Source: Martinezella rhizogenes (GTDB taxonomy: Bacteria > Pseudomonadota > Alphaproteobacteria > Rhizobiales > Rhizobiaceae). Taken from it: DNA of 64,000 nt. Below, one piece after another: positions 25,024 through 33,472 of this stretch. The notes under the pieces are model-generated. The model saw only the letters and a list, made by a program, of their open reading frames with translations, did not search any database and was not told the DNA's origin. The stretch lies in contig JAAMEZ010000029.1 of NCBI GenBank assembly GCA_013322215.1, positions 90,664-154,663 of the forward strand, written 5' to 3'. Made by a program: the position numbers and the translations under genes. Positions within the stretch are counted from its first letter, which is position 1, and each line of letters begins with the position of its first letter.

Positions 25024-25758
25024 ATGCCTATCATAAAACTGGACACGGTAAGCAAGCGGTACGGCGCTCTCCAAGTCACCGACAAGGTTTCATTGTCAGT
25101 TGATGCCGGGGAGGCGTTAGGGATCATTGGTCCGAACGGTGCAGGGAAGACAACGCTCTTTAATCTCATCGCTGGGACGACGTTGCCGGACAGCGGGACG
25201 ATACACTTTGACGGCTCCGACGTAACGCGCGTTCCTGCGCGTAGCCGCTGTCATCGGGGTATTGGGCGCTCCTTTCAAATACCTCATCCATTTGTCGGTA
25301 TGACAACCTACGAGAACGTCTTGGTAGGCGCCACTTTCGGAGGCCGCGCGACCGAGGCAGCAGGAGCTGCGAAAGCCGTTGAGATTCTGGAACTGACGGG
25401 GCTGGCGAAAAAAGCAAACACCCTTGCCGGTCAACTCACCCTTCTGGAACGCAAGCGACTGGAGATGGCAAGGGCGCTCGCAAGTTCCCCGAAGTTACTT
25501 CTGCTCGACGAGATCGCTGGCGGTCTCACCGAGCCGGAGTGTGTTGAACTCGTCGCGGCCATCAAAAGCGTCCGCAAGGAAGGCGTGTCGATAATCTGGA
25601 TCGAACACGTCGTTCACGCGCTGTTGGCTGTTGTCGACCGCATCGCGGTCATCGACTTCGGCCGCAAGATCGCCGAGGGCGACCCAGCCGCGACGATGGC
25701 AAGTCCTGAGGTTGCGGCGATCTACATGGGAATTGAAGGGGAGGCCGTGCATGCCTGA
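25024..25758 (+). CDS. Branched-chain amino acid-type ABC transporter ATP-binding protein (LivG-like)
   Basis: This 244-residue ATPase has Walker A GPNGAGKTT (36-44), Walker B LLLLDEIAGGL and a modified signature, LTLLERKRLEMARAL, seen in the LivG branch. It would energise import through the two permeases encoded downstream. ATG 25024 is taken; the in-frame extension to 24973 crosses the hairpin. It overlaps the next gene by 8 bp. In this operon the transporter probably carries an aromatic or its ring-opened acid rather than an amino acid (context inference). Confidence 0.9.
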   Translation: MPIIKLDTVSKRYGALQVTDKVSLSVDAGEALGIIGPNGAGKTTLFNLIAGTTLPDSGTIHFDGSDVTRVPARSRCHRGIGRSFQIPHPFVGMTTYENVLVGATFGGRATEAAGAAKAVEILELTGLAKKANTLAGQLTLLERKRLEMARALASSPKLLLLDEIAGGLTEPECVELVAAIKSVRKEGVSIIWIEHVVHALLAVVDRIAVIDFGRKIAEGDPAATMASPEVAAIYMGIEGEAVHA

Positions 25759-26455
25759 CGTCCTTCTATCTACACACGGCCTTCGAGCCGGATATGGCGA
25801 CTTCCAGGCATTGTTCGGCGTCGACCTGACCCTGTGTCGAGGTGAAGTACTCGCCCTCATCGGCGCGAATGGTGCAGGCAAGAGCACGCTTTTGAAGGCA
25901 ATCACGGGCCTGGTGCCCTGCCGCAGTGAGATGGTCCGTTTGCACGGCAAGGAGATTGGTGGCCAACGGCCCGACAAGATTGCCCGTGGAGGAATTGCAC
26001 TTGTTCCCGAAGGTCGACGCCTGTTTCGCTCGCTGACCGTCGAAGAAAATCTCGTCATCGGTGGGGAAAGGGCACAGTCAGGAAAATGGTCCCTCGACCG
26101 CATATATTCCCTGTTCCCAATCCTCGCTGAAAGGCGAAAAAATCCCGGTACGGCTTTGTCCGGAGGTCAGCAGCAGATGGTCGCCATCGGGCGAGCCTTG
26201 ATGGCCAATCCAGATGTCATCCTCTTCGACGAGATATCACTCGGCCTAGCTCCGGTGGTTATCAAGGACATCTATGCGGTGCTTCCGACCATCGTGGAAA
26301 GCGGCGTATCGGCGATCCTGGTCGAGCAGGATGTCTCGCGAGCACTTTCAGTCGCTCATCGCTTCGTCTGCATGCAAGAGGGGAAAGTCTCGCTTGCGGG
26401 TGAACCATCTCAATTCAGCAGGGCCGAAGTCACGGCTGCTTACTTCGGGACGTGA
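25751..26455 (+). CDS. Branched-chain amino acid-type ABC transporter ATP-binding protein (LivF-like)
   Basis: This 234-residue ATPase carries GANGAGKST (38-46), the signature LSGGQQQMVAIGRAL and Walker B ILFDEISLGLAP. It is the second nucleotide-binding subunit of the importer. The start ATG 25751 lies inside the end of the LivG-like gene (8-bp overlap), so translation is coupled. The track-length frame beginning further upstream is only read-through of the other gene's frame. Confidence 0.9.
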   Translation: MPDVLLSTHGLRAGYGDFQALFGVDLTLCRGEVLALIGANGAGKSTLLKAITGLVPCRSEMVRLHGKEIGGQRPDKIARGGIALVPEGRRLFRSLTVEENLVIGGERAQSGKWSLDRIYSLFPILAERRKNPGTALSGGQQQMVAIGRALMANPDVILFDEISLGLAPVVIKDIYAVLPTIVESGVSAILVEQDVSRALSVAHRFVCMQEGKVSLAGEPSQFSRAEVTAAYFGT

Positions 26456-26460
26456 TCGCC

Positions 26461-27324
26461 ATGGATTGGATAAACGCCATCATTCAAGGAATCTTACTAG
26501 GCGGCCTCTACGCTTTGTTTGCAGCGGGTCTTTCGCTGATCTTCGGCGTCATGCGTCTAGTGAACATCGCGCATGGAGACCTTATCGTATTGGCCGCCTA
26601 CGTTGCCTTGGTCATCGTGCAGGCAACAGGTTTACACCCGTTGGCATCAGCGCTGCTTGTTGTCCCGATCATGGCCGTAATCGGATATGTGATGCAACGC
26701 TTCTTGCTCAATCCGACAATTGGCAAAGACCTTCTTTCGCCCTTGTTGGTGACGTTCGGAATATCCGTTCTGTTGCAGAACGGGCTGCTCCTGGGCTTCA
26801 CCGCAGACAGTCGGCGCTTGCCAGCCGGACCCCTTGAAACAGCGAGTTTTGAGGTCTTCTCCGGGCTTACAATCGGACTGCTCCCCTTGCTGATGTTTGT
26901 TGTCTCGATCTTGGTGATCTTTGGTCTCGACCGAGTCTTCTTCCACACATCCCTCGGGCGGGCATTTCGTGCGACATCGGACGATGGCGAAGTGGCACAG
27001 CTGATGATGATTGACCGTCGCCACATCTTCGGAATGGCCATGGCTCTTTCACTGGGCGTCGTCGCTATCGCGGGCATCTTTCTGGCAATTCGCACCAACT
27101 TCGATCCTGCTTCCGGCCCGACCAGACTGATCTTTGGCTTCGAGGCGGTGATCATCGGCGGGCTTGGAAACCTCTGGGGGACACTCGCGGGAGGGATAGT
27201 GCTCGGTGTTGCCCAGGCTATCGGCGCTCAGATTTCACCCGGGTGGCAGATCCTCGCAGGTCACATCGTGTTCTTTGTTGTGTTGGCCTTCAGCCCGCGC
27301 GGCCTCTTCCCCAGAATGGATTGA
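26461..27324 (+). CDS. Branched-chain amino acid-type ABC transporter permease (LivH-like)
   Basis: This 287-residue protein has about eight membrane segments and the LivH opening GILLGGLYALFAAGLSLIFG, then RLVNIAHGD. The C-terminal cytoplasmic loop (FGFEAVIIGGLGNLWGT) matches the EAA-like site that contacts the ATPases. ATG 26461 is preferred over GTG 26452, although both are possible because the stop of the LivF-like gene overlaps there. It forms the channel with the LivM-like subunit encoded next. Confidence 0.9.
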   Translation: MDWINAIIQGILLGGLYALFAAGLSLIFGVMRLVNIAHGDLIVLAAYVALVIVQATGLHPLASALLVVPIMAVIGYVMQRFLLNPTIGKDLLSPLLVTFGISVLLQNGLLLGFTADSRRLPAGPLETASFEVFSGLTIGLLPLLMFVVSILVIFGLDRVFFHTSLGRAFRATSDDGEVAQLMMIDRRHIFGMAMALSLGVVAIAGIFLAIRTNFDPASGPTRLIFGFEAVIIGGLGNLWGTLAGGIVLGVAQAIGAQISPGWQILAGHIVFFVVLAFSPRGLFPRMD

Positions 27325-27329
27325 CGGAC

Positions 27330-28331
27330 ATGAGCTTCCGAATTGAACGCTTTACCCCTGCCAGCCGCGCAACCTCGATTGTCGCCTGTCTCGTGCTGAT
27401 TGCGTTGGTAGCAGCGCCGTGGCTCACGGGCCGCGCCAACATCCGTCTGCTGGGCGAGATGTTTTCGTTCCTAGCGCTTGCCAGCCTTTGGAACCTCCTT
27501 GCCGGTTATTGTGGACTCGTGTCGGTCGGACAGCAGGCATTCGTCGGCTTTGGCGGTTACATGCTTTTCGCCTTAGCCATCTTCCTCGGAATGGACCCAC
27601 TGCTAGCGATCCTCGTTGCGGGCATCCTCGGTGCTGCCATTGCAGTTCCGATTGGGACACTGCTTTTCCGCCTCCATGGTGCGTATTTTGCCATTGGCAG
27701 CTGGGTCTTTGCGGAAGTGCTCCGGCTTTCTTTTGCGCAGATCTCCTCGCTTGGCGGGGGCTCCGGCTCAAGCCTGCCCACCTCCGTCATTACTGGGATA
27801 GCGAGCAGCAGAGAATGGCGCGAGATCTTCATCTACTGGACCGGTCTGGCTCTCGCCGTGGTCGCCTTGCTTTTCGTTGTCCTCTTGCTCCGTTCAAAGA
27901 TGGGGCTAGCCCTCACCGGATTGAGGGACAGCGAGATCGCTTCAGAAAGCCTGGGCATCAATGCCTGGCTCACGAAAATGACGGTCTATGTCAGCGTCGC
28001 AGGTCTCACGACTATGGTTGGGTCTTTCATCTTCCTGCAGAAATTGCGCATCTCGCCTGATGCCGCCTTCAGCGTGAATGACTGGACTGCCTACGTGATC
28101 TTCATCGCCGTGATTGGTGGCATCGGCACCATCGAAGGGCCGATCGTCGGGACCATCGTCTTCTTCTTGCTTCGCGAAACGCTGGCCGACTTGGGTACGA
28201 CTTACCTAATGATCCTGGGTGCATTGGCAATCGTGATCATGCTGAAGGCACCCCGAGGAATCTGGGGGATCATAAGCGAAAGAACCGGGATCTCGCTCGT
28301 GCCAATTCGCCGCCGCGTCGTCTTCCAATAG
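27330..28331 (+). CDS. Branched-chain amino acid-type ABC transporter permease (LivM-like)
   Basis: This 333-residue protein has about ten hydrophobic segments, the family pattern SLWNLLAGYCGLVSVGQQAF and the ATPase-contact loop VIGGIGTIEGPIVGT. ATG 27330 follows GACGGA, 5 bp after the previous stop. It completes a full Liv-type importer (two receptors, two permeases, two ATPases). Confidence 0.9.
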   Translation: MSFRIERFTPASRATSIVACLVLIALVAAPWLTGRANIRLLGEMFSFLALASLWNLLAGYCGLVSVGQQAFVGFGGYMLFALAIFLGMDPLLAILVAGILGAAIAVPIGTLLFRLHGAYFAIGSWVFAEVLRLSFAQISSLGGGSGSSLPTSVITGIASSREWREIFIYWTGLALAVVALLFVVLLLRSKMGLALTGLRDSEIASESLGINAWLTKMTVYVSVAGLTTMVGSFIFLQKLRISPDAAFSVNDWTAYVIFIAVIGGIGTIEGPIVGTIVFFLLRETLADLGTTYLMILGALAIVIMLKAPRGIWGIISERTGISLVPIRRRVVFQ

Positions 28332-28366
28332 CAATTTTTTTGGCCATAGAACGGGAGGTCTTTGCC

Positions 28367-29638
28367 TTGAGAAATACCAGTGAGCAAGTTGATACGGTTG
28401 GCGCATCGAGTAGGTGGCACGTCATGGCGGCTTCATTTGCAAGCTATGCCTTCGACGCAATGGATTTCATGCTACTCGCGCTGGCGCTGCCACTCATCAT
28501 CAAGGAGTGGAACCTGACGCTTGCGGATGCCGGTCTGTTGGGGACTGCAGGGATGATCGGCGTGGGCCTCAGTAGCGTCGTCATCGGGTGGTACTCCGAC
28601 AACTACGGGCGCAGAAAGGCGCTTATCATCAGCCTTCTTGTTTTCGGCCTGTTTACGGCTGCGGCCGCTCTAGCGCGTGGTTGGACGGATATGCTGATCT
28701 TGCGCTTCGTCGCTGGTCTCGGCCTCGGTGGTGTGTGGGGTGTTGCCGCCGCATTCATCAATGAGACGTGGCCCAAGCACCTACGTGGACGCGTGATCTC
28801 GTTCGTGCTGAGCGCGTGGCCCATCGGCTTTGGAATTGCAGCCGTGCTTGCCCATTCGATCATGCCGAACTGGGGATGGCGTGTGCTCTTCCTGTGTGGC
28901 GGCGGGGCGATCATTACCGTGATTTACATCCTTTTCTTCGTTCCAGAGTCGCAGGTTTGGGCAGAAGAGAAGAAGAAGTCCGCAGGTGCTGCCACCAAAC
29001 AACGTGCCTCCGTAGCAGAGATCTTCTCTGGAGAGCTTCGGCGCAAAACCATCCTGGGAACAGTCGCAGCAAGCTGCGCTCTCGTTGGTTACTGGGGGAC
29101 CAACACATGGCTGCCGACCTATCTGGTCCAAGAGCGTGGGCTGGACGCCAGCCACATGACGACATTCATCATTATGCTCAATGTCGGCATGTTCATTGGA
29201 TATCAGATCTTCGGCTTTCTTGCTGACAAGATCGGGCGGCGTACCTCGCTTCTCATTTGCTTTACGGGCGCGACGATCATGCTCCCGATCTACGCGTCTA
29301 TCCACGACAACAACGTGCTGTTCTGGATGGGGCCGCTGTTGGCAATTTTCTTTGCCTATGCCGGTCCGTTCGGATCGTACTTCCCGGAGCTATACCCAGC
29401 CCGTGTCCGTGGGACCGGAGCAGGCTTCTGCTTCAATGTTGGTCGCGGCATCTCTGCATTCGCTCCCTTCGTTCTTGGCCAAATCGGAACACGTTATGGC
29501 TTGGCGACGGGCATCGGACTTTGCGCGATTGGTTTCCTTGGGGCTGGTTTGACCATGCTCTTTCTCCCGGAAACCAGGAACGCTCGCACCTCAGTGGCGG
29601 ATAGCGTCAACGGCACTGAGGCGGTGCAGCAGTCCTAG
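28367..29638 (+). CDS. MFS transporter, aromatic acid:H+ symporter (AAHS)-like
   Basis: This 423-residue transporter has 12 predicted helices, an acidic first helix typical of AAHS (FDAMDFMLLALALPL) and the loop motif WYSDNYGRRKALI. AAHS proteins import aromatic acids with protons. The start is judged to be TTG 28367, because GGGAGGT lies 7 nt upstream and no ATG lies near; the first in-frame ATG would cut into the first helix. Phloretic acid or another acid released by the PhlG-like enzymes is a reasonable cargo. A second importer within the same operon suggests two uptake forms of the substrate. Confidence 0.86.
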   Translation: MRNTSEQVDTVGASSRWHVMAASFASYAFDAMDFMLLALALPLIIKEWNLTLADAGLLGTAGMIGVGLSSVVIGWYSDNYGRRKALIISLLVFGLFTAAAALARGWTDMLILRFVAGLGLGGVWGVAAAFINETWPKHLRGRVISFVLSAWPIGFGIAAVLAHSIMPNWGWRVLFLCGGGAIITVIYILFFVPESQVWAEEKKKSAGAATKQRASVAEIFSGELRRKTILGTVAASCALVGYWGTNTWLPTYLVQERGLDASHMTTFIIMLNVGMFIGYQIFGFLADKIGRRTSLLICFTGATIMLPIYASIHDNNVLFWMGPLLAIFFAYAGPFGSYFPELYPARVRGTGAGFCFNVGRGISAFAPFVLGQIGTRYGLATGIGLCAIGFLGAGLTMLFLPETRNARTSVADSVNGTEAVQQS

Positions 29639-29652
29639 CGCAAGAGAGGGCG

Positions 29653-29673
29653 CGGGGCGGCTCAGCCGCCCCG
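29653..29673 (+). terminator. GC-rich hairpin between the MFS and BKACE genes
   Basis: CGGGGCGGC (29653-29661) and GCCGCCCCG (29665-29673) make a perfect 9-bp stem with a 3-nt loop. It has no T tract, so it more likely stabilises or attenuates the message within the operon than ends it. Confidence 0.5.
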
Positions 29674-29720
29674 TGCCACCAGAACTATGAGCGGCTGGTC
29701 CGCTTAAGAAAGGAACTGAA

Positions 29721-30659
29721 ATGGCCGATTTGTCGAAGAAAGTTATTATCACCTGCGCAGTGACCGGGGGCATCCACACGCCCACGATGTCCGATGCGCT
29801 CCCGTTCACGCCTGATGACATAGCCAGGCAGTCCGTTGAAGCGGCCGAGGCGGGTGCCTCAATTCTTCATCTGCACGCACGAGATCCAAACGACGGTCGT
29901 CCGACCCCGGATCCGGCCGTGTTTATGCAGTTCCTGCCACGCATCAAGCAAGCCACCGATGCGGTGATCAACATCACAACCGGCGGCGGCCTCAATATGA
30001 CGGTAGAGGATCGGCTCGCGGCGCCTCTCGTGGCGAAGCCCGAAATGTGCTCATTGAATATGGGCTCCATGAACTTCGGCATCTATCCGCTCGCTGACCG
30101 CTACTCTAGCTGGAAGTATGAGTGGGAAGAGCCTTACCTACGCGGAACAGACGATTTTATCTTCCGTAATACGTTCCGGGATATCGAACGCATTCTGAAG
30201 ATATTGGGCGAAGAGCACGGGACGAAGTTCGAGCACGAATGCTATGATGTCGGTCACCTCTACAATCTCGCCCACTTCGTCGATCGGGGTCTCGTAAAGG
30301 GGCCGTTCTTCGTTCAGATGATATTCGGCATCCTTGGCGGGATTGGTCCTGAGCTGGACAATCTCATGTTCATGAAGCGTACTGCCGACAGACTGTTTGG
30401 TGATCAGTATCGCTGGTCGGTACTGGCCGCTGGACGCTTCCAGATGCCATTCGCGACGCAATCGGCAATGTTGGGCGGCTCTGTTCGTGTCGGTCTAGAG
30501 GACTCCCTGTATATCGGGCGTGGCAAGCTCGCGAATTCCAACGCGGAGCAGGTTGGCAAGATTAAGACAATCCTGCATGAACTGGGACATGAGGTCGCGA
30601 CCCCAGCAGAAGCTCGTCAAATATTGGGTCTCAAGGGTGGCGATCAGGTTGGGTTCTGA
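29721..30659 (+). CDS. Beta-keto acid cleavage enzyme (BKACE, DUF849), candidate triacetate acetoacetate-lyase
   Basis: This 312-residue TIM-barrel protein has the BKACE zinc motif HLHARDP (His50, His52), the second-site ECYDVGHL and the C-terminal RVGLEDSLYIGRG. The family condenses a beta-keto acid with acetyl-CoA and splits it into acetoacetate plus the acyl-CoA of the remainder. With 3,5-dioxohexanoate (triacetate) it would give acetoacetate and acetoacetyl-CoA, and the acetoacetyl-CoA synthetase and thiolase encoded next convert both to acetyl-CoA. Dehydrocarnitine is another known BKACE substrate. Start ATG 29721 follows AAAGGAAC. Confidence 0.9.
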   Translation: MADLSKKVIITCAVTGGIHTPTMSDALPFTPDDIARQSVEAAEAGASILHLHARDPNDGRPTPDPAVFMQFLPRIKQATDAVINITTGGGLNMTVEDRLAAPLVAKPEMCSLNMGSMNFGIYPLADRYSSWKYEWEEPYLRGTDDFIFRNTFRDIERILKILGEEHGTKFEHECYDVGHLYNLAHFVDRGLVKGPFFVQMIFGILGGIGPELDNLMFMKRTADRLFGDQYRWSVLAAGRFQMPFATQSAMLGGSVRVGLEDSLYIGRGKLANSNAEQVGKIKTILHELGHEVATPAEARQILGLKGGDQVGF

Positions 30660-30693
30660 CGCAGGTGCAGGCCGTAAGCAGTCGAGGTAGTTC

Positions 30694-31470
30694 ATGACGG
30701 ACGCATTTAAGAGCAACGATGATAGCCGTTCGGGCATTCAGGTGATCGCGCGAGCAGCGGCCATCCTGCGGAGCCTCAAAAATGAAAGCGACGGCTTGAG
30801 TCTTGGACAGATCGCTGATCGTGTTGGTCTGCCGCGTTCAACGGTGCAGCGCATCGTTGGCGCTCTTCAAGCAGAACAATTCGTCATTGCCGCAAGCCCA
30901 GAACGAGGCATTCGCCTTGGACCGGAGATTGGCGCTCTTGCTGAATCGGCTCGTATCGACGTGCTCGAAATGCTGCGGCCCTACCTGGTCGACCTGGCCC
31001 GCCGGACGAAGGAAACAGTCGATCTGGCCATATTCAGATCGAAACGGCTTGTTTTCGTGGACCAGATACCTGGCACGCACCGACTTCGAACCGTTTCCTT
31101 CGTGGGCGAGAGTTTCCCGCTTTGCGATTCAGCGAACGGAAAAGCCTGCTTGGCCAAACTGAGTGACAAGCAAGTTCTCGCAAGGCTAGCCGAGGAGCAG
31201 CCGTCAATCGCTGAAGACCCGAAACTGCTTAAAGCCTATCAGGCTGAGATCGAGTCAATCCGGGAAACTGGCGTTGCCTTCGACCGGGACCAACACACAG
31301 TGGGCATCTCGGCCGTTGGTGCGGCATTCTACGACCTGCAGGGCGACCTCTACGCGATCTCGGTGCCCACGCCGAGTTCGCGTTTCCATTCACATGAAAA
31401 ACTACTCACCGATGAACTGAGCCGCACGCTCGCACAGATAGTCGCGCTGGAGATTTTCCGGGCAAGCTAG
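30694..31470 (+). CDS. IclR-family transcriptional regulator
   Basis: This 258-residue protein has a winged helix (LSLGQIADRVGLPRSTVQRIVGAL) and the IclR effector domain (PLCDSANGKACLAKL; YAISVPTPSSRF). IclR proteins frequently govern aromatic catabolism and beta-ketoadipate-type pathways. It is embedded in the operon rather than divergent, and the inverted repeat near 18562 at the operon front is its best candidate operator. GAGGT 7 nt upstream of ATG 30694 is the ribosome binding site. Confidence 0.93.
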   Translation: MTDAFKSNDDSRSGIQVIARAAAILRSLKNESDGLSLGQIADRVGLPRSTVQRIVGALQAEQFVIAASPERGIRLGPEIGALAESARIDVLEMLRPYLVDLARRTKETVDLAIFRSKRLVFVDQIPGTHRLRTVSFVGESFPLCDSANGKACLAKLSDKQVLARLAEEQPSIAEDPKLLKAYQAEIESIRETGVAFDRDQHTVGISAVGAAFYDLQGDLYAISVPTPSSRFHSHEKLLTDELSRTLAQIVALEIFRAS

Positions 31471-31495
31471 CCGTAAACTCCAGAGGAGGAGATCG

Positions 31496-33448
31496 ATGAA
31501 AGACAACTTGCCTTTGTGGACGCCGTCGGACGAGTTTCGGCGGTCAACGCCGATGTTTGCCTTCATGCAGGACGCCAACCGCCGGTATTCTCAGGAATTG
31601 AACAGCTTTTCTGACTTGCACGCTTGGTCAATCAATAGCCGGGCTGACTTCTGGACGGCTGTTTGGGACTTTTGTGGCATCAAGGGAGATCGCGGCGAAC
31701 GAGCGTTGATCAATGCGGATCAGATGCTTGAGGCGTCGTTCTTTCCGGATGCGTCCCTCAATTTCGCTGAAAACCTGCTCTCCACTACGGGATCAGCGGA
31801 TGCCCTCGTGTTCCGGGGCGAGGACAAGGTTTCCTATCGCTGGTCGTGGGATCATCTCCATGAGGTGGTGTCGAAGCTGCAGCAGGCATTGCGAGCGCTT
31901 GGCATCGGAGAAGGCGACCGCATCGCTGCCATGATGCCCAACCTTCCGGAGACTGTCGCCTTCATGCTCGCGGCAGCATCTATCGGCGCCATTTGGTCTT
32001 CGTGTTCGCCAGACTTCGGCGAACAGGGAGTCATGGATCGCTTCGGGCAGATCGAACCCAAGCTGTTTATCGCTTGCAGCGGCTATTGGTACAATGGCAA
32101 GCTCCAGAATATAGCCTCGAAAGTGGGCGCAATTGCCGGACGGCTTGGTGTCCCTACGGTAATCGTTCCGTATGCAGGTGGCGTGACTTCGGCACTCGAC
32201 GCCACGCCAGGGGCCTGGCTGCTTGAGGACTTCACCAAACCATATGACGCGAAGCCTGTGGAATTCACGCGCCTTCCGTTCTCGCACCCGCTTTTCATCC
32301 TTTTCTCGTCGGGAACGACTGGTGTCCCGAAATGCATCGTTCATTCAGCTGGCGGCTCCCTGCTTCAGCTCGTCAAGGAGCATCGCCTGCATTGCGGTGT
32401 CGTTCCCGGCGATAAGGTCTTCTACTTCACGACCTGTGGCTGGATGATGTGGAACTGGCTTGTTGTAGGATTGGCGGCGGGGGCTACCCTCTGCCTCTAC
32501 GACGGCTCACCTTTTGCGCCCGACGGAAACGTTTTGTTGGACTATGCGCAGACGGAAGGCTTTGCGGTCTTCGGAACGTCGGCCAAATACATCGATGCTG
32601 TCAGAAAGAGCGGTCTGACGCCAATCACCTCGCACGACTTGTCGGCGCTACGACTGATGACATCGACAGGGTCGCCTCTGTCACCCGAGGGTTTCTCGTT
32701 CGTCTATGAGGGGATCAAGAACCAGGTCCAGCTGGCTTCTATCTCGGGCGGCACCGATATTGTCTCATGCTTCGTGCTGGGAAATTCACTGTCGCCAGTA
32801 TGGCGAGGCGAAATTCAGGGTCCGGGCCTCGGCCTCGCCATGGATGTCTGGGACGATACGGGGCAACCCGTTCGACAGGAGAAGGGTGAGCTTGTCTGCA
32901 CCAAGGCCTTCCCATCGATGCCGGTGATGTTCTGGAATGACCCGGACAAGGCTAAGTACAAGGCAGCTTATTTTGAGCGCTTCGACAACGTATGGTGTCA
33001 CGGTGACTTCGCGGAATGGACTGAGCACGACGGCCTGATTATCCATGGTCGTTCGGATGCAACCCTCAATCCCGGCGGGGTGCGTATCGGAACTGCTGAA
33101 ATCTACAATCAGGTCGAGCAGCTTCCCGAGGTAGAAGAGGCCCTGTGCATCGGGCAGGATTGGGATGACGATGTCCGCGTTGTTCTGTTCGTCCGACTAG
33201 CGCCCGGTGTGGACCTGGATGAGAACCTCTCAAAGACGATCCGCGATAAAATACGGGTTGGAGCCTCTCCTCGGCACGTTCCCGCAAAGATCGTCGCGGT
33301 CCCAGAGATACCGCGAACTAAGTCGGGAAAGATCGTTGAACTCGCCGTGCGCGAGATTGTCCACGGTCGGCCGGTCAAGAACATGGAAGCTCTCGCAAAC
33401 CCCGAAGCGCTCGCTCATTTCGGAAACCGATCAGAGCTTCGGACCTAA
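31496..33448 (+). CDS. Acetoacetyl-CoA synthetase
   Basis: This 650-residue adenylate-forming enzyme has the acetyl-CoA-synthetase-like N-terminal domain (PDASLNFAENLL), the AMP motif FSSGTTGVPKCIVHS (about residue 268-282) and the C-terminal PRTKSGKIVELAVRE lysine loop. Length and the WMMWNWLVVGLAAGATL region match acetoacetate-CoA ligase rather than acetyl-CoA synthetase. It activates acetoacetate with ATP and CoA, using the product of the BKACE two genes upstream. ATG 31496 follows GAGGAGGAG. Confidence 0.92.
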   Translation: MKDNLPLWTPSDEFRRSTPMFAFMQDANRRYSQELNSFSDLHAWSINSRADFWTAVWDFCGIKGDRGERALINADQMLEASFFPDASLNFAENLLSTTGSADALVFRGEDKVSYRWSWDHLHEVVSKLQQALRALGIGEGDRIAAMMPNLPETVAFMLAAASIGAIWSSCSPDFGEQGVMDRFGQIEPKLFIACSGYWYNGKLQNIASKVGAIAGRLGVPTVIVPYAGGVTSALDATPGAWLLEDFTKPYDAKPVEFTRLPFSHPLFILFSSGTTGVPKCIVHSAGGSLLQLVKEHRLHCGVVPGDKVFYFTTCGWMMWNWLVVGLAAGATLCLYDGSPFAPDGNVLLDYAQTEGFAVFGTSAKYIDAVRKSGLTPITSHDLSALRLMTSTGSPLSPEGFSFVYEGIKNQVQLASISGGTDIVSCFVLGNSLSPVWRGEIQGPGLGLAMDVWDDTGQPVRQEKGELVCTKAFPSMPVMFWNDPDKAKYKAAYFERFDNVWCHGDFAEWTEHDGLIIHGRSDATLNPGGVRIGTAEIYNQVEQLPEVEEALCIGQDWDDDVRVVLFVRLAPGVDLDENLSKTIRDKIRVGASPRHVPAKIVAVPEIPRTKSGKIVELAVREIVHGRPVKNMEALANPEALAHFGNRSELRT

Positions 33449-33472
33449 TTCATATCAAACTTGGAGGATAGG

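Noticed and set aside
24982..28331. Ordinary branched-chain amino acid transporter
   Set aside because: The subunits are Liv-type, but the genes are embedded in an aromatic/beta-keto acid operon with two unusual Tat receptors; an amino acid role is not supported by context.
20770..30659. L-carnitine degradation operon (dehydrogenase plus BKACE)
   Set aside because: The dehydrogenase and BKACE families fit, but the thioesterase, betaine/carnitine binding protein and betaine oxidation genes are missing, whereas cyclase-family, SDR and DAPG-hydrolase-family genes fit phloroglucinol. Kept only as an alternative.
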